Source: Lentisalinibacter sp964427415
GTDB lineage: Bacteria; Pseudomonadota; Gammaproteobacteria; Steroidobacterales; Woeseiaceae
Direction of reading: 5' to 3'
Length of the DNA: 64,000 nt
NCBI GenBank assembly: GCA_964427415.1
Contig: CAYRUH010000009.1
Location: 39,480-103,479 of the forward strand
The translations under genes and the position numbers were made by a program. Every line of letters starts with the position of its first letter. Positions within the stretch are counted from its first letter, which is position 1. This document shows, in pieces, positions 55,225 to 63,769 of the stretch. The notes beneath the pieces were generated by a model. It had not been told where the DNA came from. It worked only from the letters and a program-made list of their open reading frames with translations, and made no database searches.

Positions 55225-55842
55225 ATGCTGGTCCAGGGCAGCGGCGGGCAGGCTGTGGCGAGCATCCTGCTGATCGACAACTATGATTCTTTCACCTATA
55301 ACCTGGTGCAGGCCTTCGCGGCTCTCGGCGCCGACGTGCACGTCTACCGCAACGACTGCATCACCGTGGCGGAAGGACTGGCGCTCGAGCCGACACATCT
55401 GGTGATCTCGCCGGGACCGGGCCGGCCGGAGGATGCCGGCGTCTCTATGGCCATGATCGCCGCTTTCGAGCGGCGGGTGCCCGTGCTCGGCGTGTGTCTC
55501 GGCCATCAGTGTCTGGTGCAGCAATTCGGCGGCCGCATCGTGCGTGCCGGCCGACTGATGCATGGCAAGACCTCGGCGGTCAGCCACGATGGTCTCGGTG
55601 TCTATCGGGGCCTGTCCCAGCCCTTCGAGGCCGGCCGGTATCATTCCCTGTGCGCCGAAGCAGACACGGTTCCCGAGGCCCTGATCGTGACGGCGCGGAC
55701 CGAGCAGGACGAAATCATGGGCGTGCGCCACCGGGAGCTGCCGCTGGAGGGCGTGCAGTTCCATCCCGAGAGCGTTTTGACACCGGAGGGCAACGATCTC
55801 ATGCGTAATTTCATCGAGCGGCGGTCGGGAGCGGAGCGATGA
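55225..55842 (+). CDS. trpG: Anthranilate synthase component II (glutamine amidotransferase)
   Basis: 205 aa class I amidotransferase supplying ammonia to TrpE. Catalytic triad motifs: VLGVCLGHQCLVQQFGG (Cys), and VQFHPESVLTPEG (His, Glu). ATG 55225 has GGAGGGG 9 bp upstream; the extra ten residues before ILLIDNYDSFTYN are unusual, and GTG 55255 is the alternative start. Overlaps trpD by 4 bp. Confidence 0.96.
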   Translation: MLVQGSGGQAVASILLIDNYDSFTYNLVQAFAALGADVHVYRNDCITVAEGLALEPTHLVISPGPGRPEDAGVSMAMIAAFERRVPVLGVCLGHQCLVQQFGGRIVRAGRLMHGKTSAVSHDGLGVYRGLSQPFEAGRYHSLCAEADTVPEALIVTARTEQDEIMGVRHRELPLEGVQFHPESVLTPEGNDLMRNFIERRSGAER

Positions 55843-56858
55843 GCGAGGGCAGCCGGTTGCTGGGTCGCGTGCTCGAGGGCGAGCACCTCTCGGAACGGGA
55901 GGCCCACGGGCTGATGCACGCCCTGGCCGAGGATGCCTACCCCCAGGCGCTGGCCGGCGCCCTGCTGGCGGGACTGCGGGCCAAGGGCGAGACGGCGGAG
56001 GAGATCCGGGGCTTCGCCGCCGCCATGCGCGAGCTGGCCCGGGACCCTGGTATCCCGCCCGGCGCGCCCACGGTCGATACCGTCGGCACCGGCGGCGACG
56101 GGTCCGGCAGCCTGAACCTGTCCACCGGCACCGGCCTGCTCGCCGCTGCCTGCGGCGCCCGGGTGGTGAAGCACGGCAATCGCTCGATCTCGTCGCGCTG
56201 CGGCAGCGCCGACGTGCTGGAGACCCTGGGCCTCACGCTGCCGCTGGATGAAACCGCGGCGGCGGACTGTCTCGAGGCGACCGGCTTCACCTTCCTGTTC
56301 GCTCCCTACTACCATCCCGCCATGAAGGCCATCGCCCCCATCCGTGGAGCGATGGGCGTGCGCACGGTATTCAATCTGCTCGGACCACTGGCCAATCCGG
56401 CGTCTCCGCCCTACCAGCTCATCGGCGCGTTCAGCGAGAAGGCGGCACAGCTCATGGCCGCGACACTGGCCGGCATGCAGATCGAGCATGCTTTCGTCGT
56501 GCACGGCGAGCCGGGCTGGGACGAGGCCACCCCCTGCGGCGAGTTCCTGCTGCTGGACGTCACGCCCGGGCGCATCGACGAGTCCCGCCGGCGGCCAGAG
56601 GATTACGGCCTCGGGCGCTGCACGCCGGAGGACCTGGCCGGCGGCGATGCCGCGATGAACGCTGCCGCCATCCGCAAGGTGTTCTGCGGCGAGGACCGCG
56701 GGCCCCACCGGGACGCCCTGCTGCTCGGTGCCTCGCTGGTGCTGGAGTTGACGGGCGCGGCTGCCGGTCCCCAGCAAGGCGTGGCCATGGCTGCCGCCGC
56801 CCTCGACGAGGGCCGGGCCGCGCGGGTGCTGGAAGGCCTGCAGGGCTGCGGGAGCTGA
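55839..56858 (+). CDS. trpD: Anthranilate phosphoribosyltransferase
   Basis: 339 aa. Transfers phosphoribosyl from PRPP to anthranilate. Motifs: DTVGTGGDGSGSLNLSTGT, VVKHGNRSISSRCGSADVLE, FAPYYHPAMK and RTVFNLLGPLANPA. Coupled to trpG by an ATGA overlap and followed 3 bp later by trpC. Not fused to TrpG, unlike enteric TrpD. Confidence 0.97.
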   Translation: MSEGSRLLGRVLEGEHLSEREAHGLMHALAEDAYPQALAGALLAGLRAKGETAEEIRGFAAAMRELARDPGIPPGAPTVDTVGTGGDGSGSLNLSTGTGLLAAACGARVVKHGNRSISSRCGSADVLETLGLTLPLDETAAADCLEATGFTFLFAPYYHPAMKAIAPIRGAMGVRTVFNLLGPLANPASPPYQLIGAFSEKAAQLMAATLAGMQIEHAFVVHGEPGWDEATPCGEFLLLDVTPGRIDESRRRPEDYGLGRCTPEDLAGGDAAMNAAAIRKVFCGEDRGPHRDALLLGASLVLELTGAAAGPQQGVAMAAAALDEGRAARVLEGLQGCGS

Positions 56859-56861
56859 GCC

Positions 56862-57698
56862 ATGGGCGACTTCCTCTCCGAGATGGCGGCGGGGAGTCGC
56901 CTGCGCTGCGAGGCGGCGCGGCGGGAGCGCGCCGCCGATGAGCTCCGTGGGCGCATCGCCGACGCTGACCCGCCGCCGAGCCTGGTTCTCGATCGCTTCG
57001 ATATCATCGCCGAGATCAAGCATCGTTCGCCCCGGGACGGTGCCCTGGGCAGCGATGTCGTCGATGACTCCGCCCGCGCGGAGATCTACGCCGAGGGTGG
57101 CGCCGCGGCGGTCTCCGTACTGACCGAGCCGTCCCGTTTCGGCGGCGACCTGGTCCACCTGGAGCAGGTGGCGGCGGCTCTGGCGCCGCGGGGTATCCCT
57201 GCCATGCGCAAGGATTTCCTCGTCGACGTCTACCAGTTGCTGGAGGCCCGGGCGGCCGGCGCGGGGGGCGTGCTGCTGATCGCCACGCTGTTCGATGACC
57301 AAGCGCTAGCCGACATGCTCGATCTGGCGGAGGATCTGCAGCTGTTCGTGCTGCTGGAATGCTTCGACGCCGCCGAACTGGAGCGATGCCGCAGGCTGCT
57401 CGACGAACCCCGCTTCCACGAGCGCGGCAATGACGCGCGCCTGCTCATCGGCGTCAACAGCCGTGACCTTCGCACCCTCGAGGTGGACGACCGCCGGCTG
57501 GAGGCGCTGGCGCCGCTGTTGCCCCACGCGGCGCCGGCGGTCGCCGAGAGCGGGCTGAAGGTGCCGGCCGATGCGGTGCGACTGGCCGCGGCCGGCTACC
57601 GCCTGGGGCTGGTCGGCACGGCGCTCATGCAGGACCGGCGGGCCGGGCAGCTGGTGCGCGCGATGCGCGATGCCGGGCGGGCGGCGCTGAGCGAATGA
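56862..57698 (+). CDS. trpC: Indole-3-glycerol phosphate synthase
   Basis: 278 aa TIM barrel without the TrpF fusion of enterics. IIAEIKHRSPRDG replaces the common KxxSPSKG, with the catalytic lysine retained. AAVSVLTEPSRFGGDLVHL, RKDFLVDVYQ, LIGVNSRDLRTLEVD and VAESGL are also present. The Pro-Arg-Asp in place of Pro-Ser-Lys is a notable family variant but occurs elsewhere. Confidence 0.95.
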   Translation: MGDFLSEMAAGSRLRCEAARRERAADELRGRIADADPPPSLVLDRFDIIAEIKHRSPRDGALGSDVVDDSARAEIYAEGGAAAVSVLTEPSRFGGDLVHLEQVAAALAPRGIPAMRKDFLVDVYQLLEARAAGAGGVLLIATLFDDQALADMLDLAEDLQLFVLLECFDAAELERCRRLLDEPRFHERGNDARLLIGVNSRDLRTLEVDDRRLEALAPLLPHAAPAVAESGLKVPADAVRLAAAGYRLGLVGTALMQDRRAGQLVRAMRDAGRAALSE

Positions 57699-57723
57699 GC
57701 CCTGAGCGGATGAGCAAGCGCCC

Positions 57724-58380
57724 ATGAGGACCTGGGTGAAGATCTGCGGACTGACCAGCCGCGAAGCCGTGCAGGCGTCGGCCGAGGCGGGCGCCGACGC
57801 GGTGGGCTTCGTGTTCGCGCAGTCTTCGCGGCGGGTGACGCCGTCGCAGGCCCGCCAGCTCTGCGATGGGCTGGACCGGCGGGTAACCCGGGTGGCCGTG
57901 ATGCGGCATCCGGGCCCCGAGGAGTGGAGCGCGGTCCGGGACGGCTTCGGTCCCGACTGGCTGCAGACCGATGCGGCGGATTTCGCGGCGCTGGCGGTGC
58001 CCGGTGCCTGCGTCCGGCTGCCGGTGTATCGAGATGACAATCCGGAATTGGTCTCTGTTTCGGCGAAGATGCCGGCACGTTTGCTCTTCGAGGGTGCGCG
58101 TAGCGGCACCGGGCAGCGGGCCGATTGGTCGGCAGCCGCGGCGCTGGCGGCCCGGACCGAGCTGGTGCTGGCCGGCGGGCTGTCGCCGGAGAACATCGAA
58201 CAGGCGCTGGCCGCCGTCGCGCCCTGGGGCGTGGACGTCTCCAGCGGCGTCGAGCGCGCACCGGGCGACAAGGACCCGGCGCGCATCGCGGCCTTCGTGG
58301 AACAGGTGCGCCAGTCGGACGAGCGGACCGGCGGGCCCGGGGCAGCCGGAATGACAGCAGAGGAAGGTAAGGTTACATGA
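57724..58380 (+). CDS. trpF: Phosphoribosylanthranilate isomerase
   Basis: 218 aa. Begins RTWVKICGLTSREAVQASAEAGADAVGFVF with the catalytic Cys in KICGLT. Phosphate-binding LAGGLSPENI and the VDVSSGVERAPGDKD motif (catalytic Asp) are intact. A free-standing TrpF inside the trp operon; its stop overlaps the trpB ATG by 4 bp. Confidence 0.96.
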   Translation: MRTWVKICGLTSREAVQASAEAGADAVGFVFAQSSRRVTPSQARQLCDGLDRRVTRVAVMRHPGPEEWSAVRDGFGPDWLQTDAADFAALAVPGACVRLPVYRDDNPELVSVSAKMPARLLFEGARSGTGQRADWSAAAALAARTELVLAGGLSPENIEQALAAVAPWGVDVSSGVERAPGDKDPARIAAFVEQVRQSDERTGGPGAAGMTAEEGKVT

Positions 58381-59630
58381 CTGAGTTAATCGCAAGGACG
58401 GAGGCGCCGGGCCTGCTGCAAAAGCTCCTCGACAGGGAGTTGCCCGATGATCGCGGCCGTTTCGGGCCATTTGGCGGCCGGTACGTGCCCGAGACCCTGG
58501 TCCCGGCCCTGCAGCGGCTGCAGCAGGGCGTCTGCGAGATCCTGCCCCGGCAGGACTTCCAGGCCGACTACGCCCGGGAGCTCCGGGAATGGGTCGGACG
58601 GCCGACGGCGCTGACCGGCGCGCGCCGGCTCGGGCAGGCGTGGGGCGCGGAGGTCTGGCTGAAGCGGGAAGACCTGGCCCACACGGGGGCACACAAGATC
58701 AACAATGCCATCGGCCAGGCGCTGCTGGCGAAGCGCCTCGGCGCGAAACGGGTGATCGCCGAAACCGGCGCCGGACAGCACGGGGTGGCTTCCGCTGCCG
58801 CCTGCGCCCGCGTGGGGCTACCCTGCCGCGTATACATGGGTGCCGTGGACATCGTGCGCCAGGCGCCGAACGTGGACCGCATGCGCCGGCTGGGCGCCGA
58901 GGTCTGCCCCGTGGAGAGCGGCGACCAGACACTGCGCGCCGCCATCGACGAGGCGCTCAGGCACTGGGTGTCGGACCCGGAGGGTATCTACTACCTGCTC
59001 GGCTCCGCGGTGGGGCCGCATCCCTACCCCTATCTGGTGCGCGAGCTGCAGGCGGTCATCGGCGAGGAGGCGCGCCGGCAGATGATCGACGTGGGCGGGC
59101 TCCCCGATGCGGTGTTCGCCTGCGTCGGCGGCGGCTCCAACGCCATCGGCCTGTTCCATCCCTTCATCGGCGACGAGGCCGTGCGCCTGATCGGTGTCGA
59201 GGCCGGCGGCAAGGGCACGGGGCTGGGCGAGAATTCGGCCACGCTGTCCACCGGCCGGCCCGGCGTGCTGCAGGGCTGCTACACGATGATCCTGCAGGAC
59301 GAGAACGGCCAGGTGCACGAGACCCACTCCGTATCGGCGGGCCTCGACTACTCCGGCGTGGGGCCGGAACATGCCTTCCTGCAGGCGATCGGCCGGGTGG
59401 AATACGAGAACGCGAGCGACGACGAGGCGCTGGACGCGCTGGCCGAACTGTGCGCCGCGGAAGGCATCCTCACGGCGCTGGAGACCGCCCACGCCTTCGC
59501 CGCGGCCCGCAAATGGGCGGCAGGCCACCCCGGCGCACGCATCCTGATCGGCAATTCGGGCCGGGGAGACAAGGACATGCCCACACTCACCCAGTACCCG
59601 ATCGGAGGAAGCCGCGATGCAGCCGCATGA
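58377..59630 (+). CDS. trpB: Tryptophan synthase beta chain
   Basis: 417 aa PLP enzyme joining indole and serine. PLP lysine in HTGAHKINNAIGQALL, AETGAGQHGVASA, PYPYLVRELQAVIG, the phosphate-binding CVGGGSNAIG, and SAGLDYSGVGPEHAFL. It is a TrpB1-type sequence, which pairs with TrpA. Ends 14 bp inside trpA. Confidence 0.98.
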   Translation: MTELIARTEAPGLLQKLLDRELPDDRGRFGPFGGRYVPETLVPALQRLQQGVCEILPRQDFQADYARELREWVGRPTALTGARRLGQAWGAEVWLKREDLAHTGAHKINNAIGQALLAKRLGAKRVIAETGAGQHGVASAAACARVGLPCRVYMGAVDIVRQAPNVDRMRRLGAEVCPVESGDQTLRAAIDEALRHWVSDPEGIYYLLGSAVGPHPYPYLVRELQAVIGEEARRQMIDVGGLPDAVFACVGGGSNAIGLFHPFIGDEAVRLIGVEAGGKGTGLGENSATLSTGRPGVLQGCYTMILQDENGQVHETHSVSAGLDYSGVGPEHAFLQAIGRVEYENASDDEALDALAELCAAEGILTALETAHAFAAARKWAAGHPGARILIGNSGRGDKDMPTLTQYPIGGSRDAAA

Positions 59631-60396
59631 GACCATCACGCAGGCGCTTCGCGCGGCGACCCGGGGCGGGCGCGTCGGCCTGGTCCCGTTCCTGACCGCC
59701 GGGTATCCGAAAGCCGACAGATTCGCCGACGATCTGGCCACAATCTCGGCCATTGGCGACGTTTTGGAGGTGGGCGTGCCCTTCTCGGACCCGATGGCCG
59801 ACGGCATGACCATCCAGCGCTCCAGCCAGGGCGCGCTTGAGCAGGGCGTCAGCCTTGCCTGGATTTTCGACCGCCTGGAGGAAGCCCGCAACCGGATCGA
59901 GGCGCCGGTCATCCTCATGTCCTACCTGAATCCGCTGCTCGCCTACGGCTATGAGCGGGTCGCCAGCCGGGCGCTCGCAACCGGCGTGGCCGGTTTCATT
60001 GTGCCGGACCTGCCCTGGGAAGAGAGCCGGGAGTTCGGGGCGCCGCTGGAGGAGGCGGGTCTCGCCCTGGTGCAGCTGGTCACGCCGGCGACGCCGGATG
60101 CCCGGCTGTCGCGGCTGTGCGCCGCCAGCCGGGGTTTCGTCTACGCGGTGACCATGCGCGGGATCACCGGCGGCGGCGCCGGGCTGCCGGCGGATACCAG
60201 CGCCTATCTGGACCGGGTGCGCGACGCCTCGGCGCTCCCCGTCTGCGCCGGCTTCGGCATCCGCACGGCGGAGCAGGTCGCCGGGGTCGGCCGCCACGCC
60301 GACGGCGTCATCGTCGGCTCCGCCCTGGTCGAGGTACTGGAGCGCGGCGAGGATCCCGCGGCCTATCTCGAATCGCTGAGATCCGGTACCGGGTGA
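59617..60396 (+). CDS. trpA: Tryptophan synthase alpha chain
   Basis: 259 aa. Releases indole from indole-3-glycerol phosphate and channels it to TrpB. Catalytic Glu and Asp lie in LEVGVPFSDPMADG; the next residues read MTIQRSS where E. coli has PTIQ. Also VPDLPWEES, TPATPDARL and VCAGFGIRT. The ribosome site GGAGGAAG sits inside the trpB 3' end. Confidence 0.97.
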   Translation: MQPHETITQALRAATRGGRVGLVPFLTAGYPKADRFADDLATISAIGDVLEVGVPFSDPMADGMTIQRSSQGALEQGVSLAWIFDRLEEARNRIEAPVILMSYLNPLLAYGYERVASRALATGVAGFIVPDLPWEESREFGAPLEEAGLALVQLVTPATPDARLSRLCAASRGFVYAVTMRGITGGGAGLPADTSAYLDRVRDASALPVCAGFGIRTAEQVAGVGRHADGVIVGSALVEVLERGEDPAAYLESLRSGTG

Positions 60397-60400
60397 GCCG

Positions 60401-60724
60401 GTGAAGAAGGTCTACGCCGCCGAATCCCTGGTGACGGTCGCCCACTACCGCAACCTCCTCGAAGGCGAGGGCATCGACTGCTTCCTGAAGAACGAGAACA
60501 TGGGCTCGGTGATGGGCGAGATCCCCTATGCCGAAATCTGGCCCGAACTCTGGGTGCGTAACGACTTCGAGGCCGCGCGCGCCGAAGAGATCATCCGCGA
60601 GGCTCGCCACGCCGAGGCGGACGATGGCCCGCGCTGGCACTGCCGGCGCTGCGGTGAGGAGAACGAGCACCAGTTTGCCGTCTGCTGGAACTGCGGCCGT
60701 CCCCAGGACCGCGACCCGCTCTGA
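60401..60724 (+). CDS. DUF2007 protein with C-terminal RanBP2-type zinc finger
   Basis: 107 aa from GTG 60401, four bp after trpA. The N-terminal domain (KKVYAAESLVTVAHYRNLLEGEGI...ELWV) matches DUF2007, a proposed signal-transducing domain of unknown function. The C-terminus has CRRCGEENEHQFAVCWNCG, a four-cysteine W-x-C-x2-C...C-x2-C finger of the RanBP2 kind. Probably co-transcribed with the trp operon by position only. Confidence 0.82.
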   Translation: MKKVYAAESLVTVAHYRNLLEGEGIDCFLKNENMGSVMGEIPYAEIWPELWVRNDFEAARAEEIIREARHAEADDGPRWHCRRCGEENEHQFAVCWNCGRPQDRDPL

Positions 60725-60845
60725 CGCGCGACCTTATGTAAACCGGCGACTGCCGGGGCCGCGCCATTCTGTGAACCGGGTCCGGGCGCCGGCGCCGCCG
60801 GCGGCGGTACCGTCCCCTTTCCTGTCACCGCGCAAGGGGCGGATC

Positions 60846-61469
60846 ATGGACCTGCAACGGCTGATCACGGCGGCGGCCGCTCTCGCGCTCGCCGGCTGCG
60901 CGAGCATGAGCGCTGAGGAATGCCTCGTCGCCGACTGGGAAGCCATCGGCTACGAGGACGGTGCCCGCGGCGCGCCGGCCGACAGTATCGGCCGTCACCG
61001 CAAGGCCTGTGCCAGCGCCGGCATCACGCCGGACTTCCACGATTACGAACGGGGCCGACAGGCCGGCCTGCTCGAGTACTGCCGTGCCGGCGTCGGCTAT
61101 CGGGTCGGCGCCTCCGGCGGCGGCTACGGCGGCGTGTGCCCGCCCGATCTCGAGCCCGAATTCATGGCCGGCTACGTCGAAGGCCGAGAACTCTATGAGC
61201 TGCGCAGCGAGGTCTCGCGGATCGACAGCCGTATCGACTCCCGGGCGGCCGAACTCGCGGAGCTGCGCGCCGACATGGCGGCGAACTCCGCCCGGCTGAT
61301 CGCCGGCGAGGCCACGGCCGAGGAGCGCGTGCGGCTGCTGATGGAGACGAAGGAGATGTCCCGGCGCGAGGGCGAGCTCGAGTCCGAGATCGCCTCACTG
61401 CATCGGGACGCCGCGGTGGCGCGCTCCCGGCTCGAGGACTACGAGGCTCGCGCCGCCAGCGCGTACTAA
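60846..61469 (+). CDS. DUF2799-like lipoprotein
   Basis: 207 aa from ATG 60846, with signal peptide and lipobox LALAGC. The mature protein has CLVADWEAIGYEDGARG, a repeat-like DYERGRQAGLLEYC and EFMAGYVEGRELYELR, the paired G/Y-rich motifs of DUF2799. A coiled coil follows (about residues 118-200: RIDSRIDSRAAELAELRADM). Function unknown. Confidence 0.82.
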   Translation: MDLQRLITAAAALALAGCASMSAEECLVADWEAIGYEDGARGAPADSIGRHRKACASAGITPDFHDYERGRQAGLLEYCRAGVGYRVGASGGGYGGVCPPDLEPEFMAGYVEGRELYELRSEVSRIDSRIDSRAAELAELRADMAANSARLIAGEATAEERVRLLMETKEMSRREGELESEIASLHRDAAVARSRLEDYEARAASAY

Positions 61470-61488
61470 GCGCGGTGCCGCGGCCTGG

Positions 61489-63126
61489 CTAGCCGGCGCC
61501 GGGCCGCCCCGCCAGGCCGACCAGTGCGGACGCGCCGATCGCGCCCCAACCGAGCCAGGGCGGCTGACCCGTCGTCAGCAGCACGATGCCGCCGATGAAC
61601 GCGGCTGCAGCCACGGCGAGTACGAAACGCTGGCGCTGCTGGCGCGCCATCGAGTCGCGCAGCTCTCTCAGCTCGGGCGCGTCGAATCTGACCCGCAGGT
61701 CACCGGCCGCCGACTGCTCGGCGATGGTCCTGAGCCAGTGGGGCAGCTCCCGCAGTGTCTCGCGCAATTCCGGCAGATGGTCGCGTATGTCATCGAGCAT
61801 GGCCTTGCCGCCCAGCCGGTCGGTCATCCACTGGCGCATGATGGGGTAAGCGGTCTCCCACAGGTCGAGCTGGGGATAGAGTTGGCGCCCCAGACCCTCG
61901 ATGTTCAGCAGGGTCTTCTGCAGCAGGATCAGCTGGGGCTGCACCTGCATGTCGAAGCGCCGCGCCGTCTCGAACAGCCGCATCAGCACCTGGGCGAAAG
62001 AGATCTCGTCCAGCGGCTTGCTGAAGATGGGTTCGCACACGGTGCGCACCGCCGACTCCAGTTCGTCCACCCGGGTGTCCGGCGGTACCCAGCCCGAGTC
62101 AATGTGCAGTCTCGCCACCTTGTGGTAGTCCTGCTCGAAGAAGGCGAGGAAGTTCTCGGCGAGGTAGCGCTGGTCCACCGGGTTCAGGGTGCCGACGATG
62201 CCGAAGTCGACGGCCGCGTACTTCGGGTCTTTCGGGTCGTGCACCTGGATGAAGATGTTGCCCGGGTGCATGTCGGCATGGAAGAAGTTGTGCCGGAATA
62301 CCTGGGTGAAGAAGATCTCCACGCCCTTCTCGGCCAGGCGCTTGATGTCGGCTCCGGCGTCGCGCAGCGCCCGCATGTTGCTGATCGGTATGCCGTGGAT
62401 GCGCTCCATGACGATGACGTTGACGTGGCAGTAGTCGAAGTACATTTCGGGCACGTGCAGCAGCTCCGAGCCGGCGAAGTTGCGCGCGAGCTGGGCCGCG
62501 TTGGCCGCCTCACGCATGAGGTCCAGCTCGTCGATGATGGTCTTCTCGTACTCCCGCACGACCTCCACCGGCCGCAGCCGCCGGGCTTCGCGCCAGTAGC
62601 GGTGCGCGAGGCCGGCCATGAAGTACATCACCTCCAGGTCCCGCTCGATCACCTCGCGCATGTCCGGGCGCAGCATCTTCACCACCACCTCGGTGCCGTC
62701 CTTCAGCGTGGCGGCGTGAACCTGGGCGATGGAGGCGGCGGCGAGCGGCTGCTCCTCGAAGCTGCCGAACACCTCCGCGGCCGGTTTGCGGTAGGCTTTC
62801 TCGATGATCTCCAGTGCGAGCTCGGAGGCGAACGGCGGCACCTGGTCCTGGAGCTTGGCCAGTTCGTCGGCGACCTCCACGGGCAGCAGGTCCCGCCGGG
62901 TTGAGATGGCCTGACCGAATTTCACGAAGATGGGCCCCAGCTCCTGCAGCGCCAGTCGGATGCGCACGCCCAGCGGCTCGTCGACGACCGCTCGCCCGGG
63001 CAGCAGCCGGAACACGAAGCGCATGGGTCTCAGCAGGTGGGTGGCGACGATCAGCTCGTCCAGCCCGTAGCGCACCAGCACGCGCTGGATGGCGACAAGG
63101 CGCAGCAGCAGGCGGGGGCGCATCAT
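61489..63126 (-). CDS. ubiB: Ubiquinone biosynthesis ABC1-family atypical kinase UbiB
   Basis: 545 aa. The UbiB signature KxGQ appears as FVKFGQAISTRRDLLP. The family's Ala-rich loop is ASIAQVHAA, and HADMHPGN and AAVDFGIVGTL give the metal- and nucleotide-binding residues. Two C-terminal membrane helices (about 500-540). Needed for ubiquinone synthesis, probably as an ATPase that extracts intermediates from the membrane. Confidence 0.96.
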   Translation of the reverse strand: MMRPRLLLRLVAIQRVLVRYGLDELIVATHLLRPMRFVFRLLPGRAVVDEPLGVRIRLALQELGPIFVKFGQAISTRRDLLPVEVADELAKLQDQVPPFASELALEIIEKAYRKPAAEVFGSFEEQPLAAASIAQVHAATLKDGTEVVVKMLRPDMREVIERDLEVMYFMAGLAHRYWREARRLRPVEVVREYEKTIIDELDLMREAANAAQLARNFAGSELLHVPEMYFDYCHVNVIVMERIHGIPISNMRALRDAGADIKRLAEKGVEIFFTQVFRHNFFHADMHPGNIFIQVHDPKDPKYAAVDFGIVGTLNPVDQRYLAENFLAFFEQDYHKVARLHIDSGWVPPDTRVDELESAVRTVCEPIFSKPLDEISFAQVLMRLFETARRFDMQVQPQLILLQKTLLNIEGLGRQLYPQLDLWETAYPIMRQWMTDRLGGKAMLDDIRDHLPELRETLRELPHWLRTIAEQSAAGDLRVRFDAPELRELRDSMARQQRQRFVLAVAAAAFIGGIVLLTTGQPPWLGWGAIGASALVGLAGRPGAG

Positions 63127-63142
63127 GGCCGGATATTCGCGC

Positions 63143-63757
63143 TCATCGGTCGTCCCGGCCGCCGGACAGCGCCCGTACGCGGGCCTCGAGCCGCGCCGCG
63201 TCGTCCCGCAGCCGGTCCACCTCTGCGTAGAAGGCCTCGACCTCCCCCCGGGCAGGCAGGTCGCCCCGTTCTTCGGTCACGTACTCGGAGACATTGCGGG
63301 TCAGGGTGTCGGCCACCCGCTGACCCCACAGCCCGATGCTGCGTACCAGCTCGCCCGCCTGGCGCGCGCCGGCATCGCCGAGCAGACCCGAGAGCCGTTC
63401 CTCCACGTCCGGTCGCGCGAAGCGCAGCAGCTCGCGGAAGCGGGTGGCCGTCTCCGTGTCCCCGTCAATCTCGATGCGACCGCTGCGGATCGCCTCGGCG
63501 GCGTCACCGGTCAGCAGCCGGGACAGCGTCAGCAGGGAGCCGGTGATGATCGTGTCCGGCTCGTCCACGTAATCGGTTTGCAGTTCCAGGCCGGCGGTGG
63601 TGACCCGGAAGTACAGCGCCAGGAACGAATCCCGCACGCGCACAGCAATGACCCGGCCGTCGAGTTCCCGGCACAGATCCCGCGCCGGTGTGCTCTCGGC
63701 GATCTGGGCGTTCACCAGGGCGAGCGCCGGCCGGAACAGGGTTTCCAGGGGATCCAC
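63143..63757 (-). CDS. ubiJ: Ubiquinone biosynthesis accessory factor UbiJ (SCP2 domain)
   Basis: 204 aa from GTG 63757. N-terminal SCP2 lipid-binding fold with DTIITGSLLTLSRLLTGDAAEAI and IEIDGDTETATRFRELL, and a C-terminal coiled coil (YAEVDRLRDDAARLEARVRAL). UbiJ organises the soluble Ubi complex and binds lipid intermediates. Its place between ubiE and ubiB supports the call. Confidence 0.93.
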   Translation of the reverse strand: MDPLETLFRPALALVNAQIAESTPARDLCRELDGRVIAVRVRDSFLALYFRVTTAGLELQTDYVDEPDTIITGSLLTLSRLLTGDAAEAIRSGRIEIDGDTETATRFRELLRFARPDVEERLSGLLGDAGARQAGELVRSIGLWGQRVADTLTRNVSEYVTEERGDLPARGEVEAFYAEVDRLRDDAARLEARVRALSGGRDDR

Positions 63758-63769
63758 GGCGTGCGTCCC

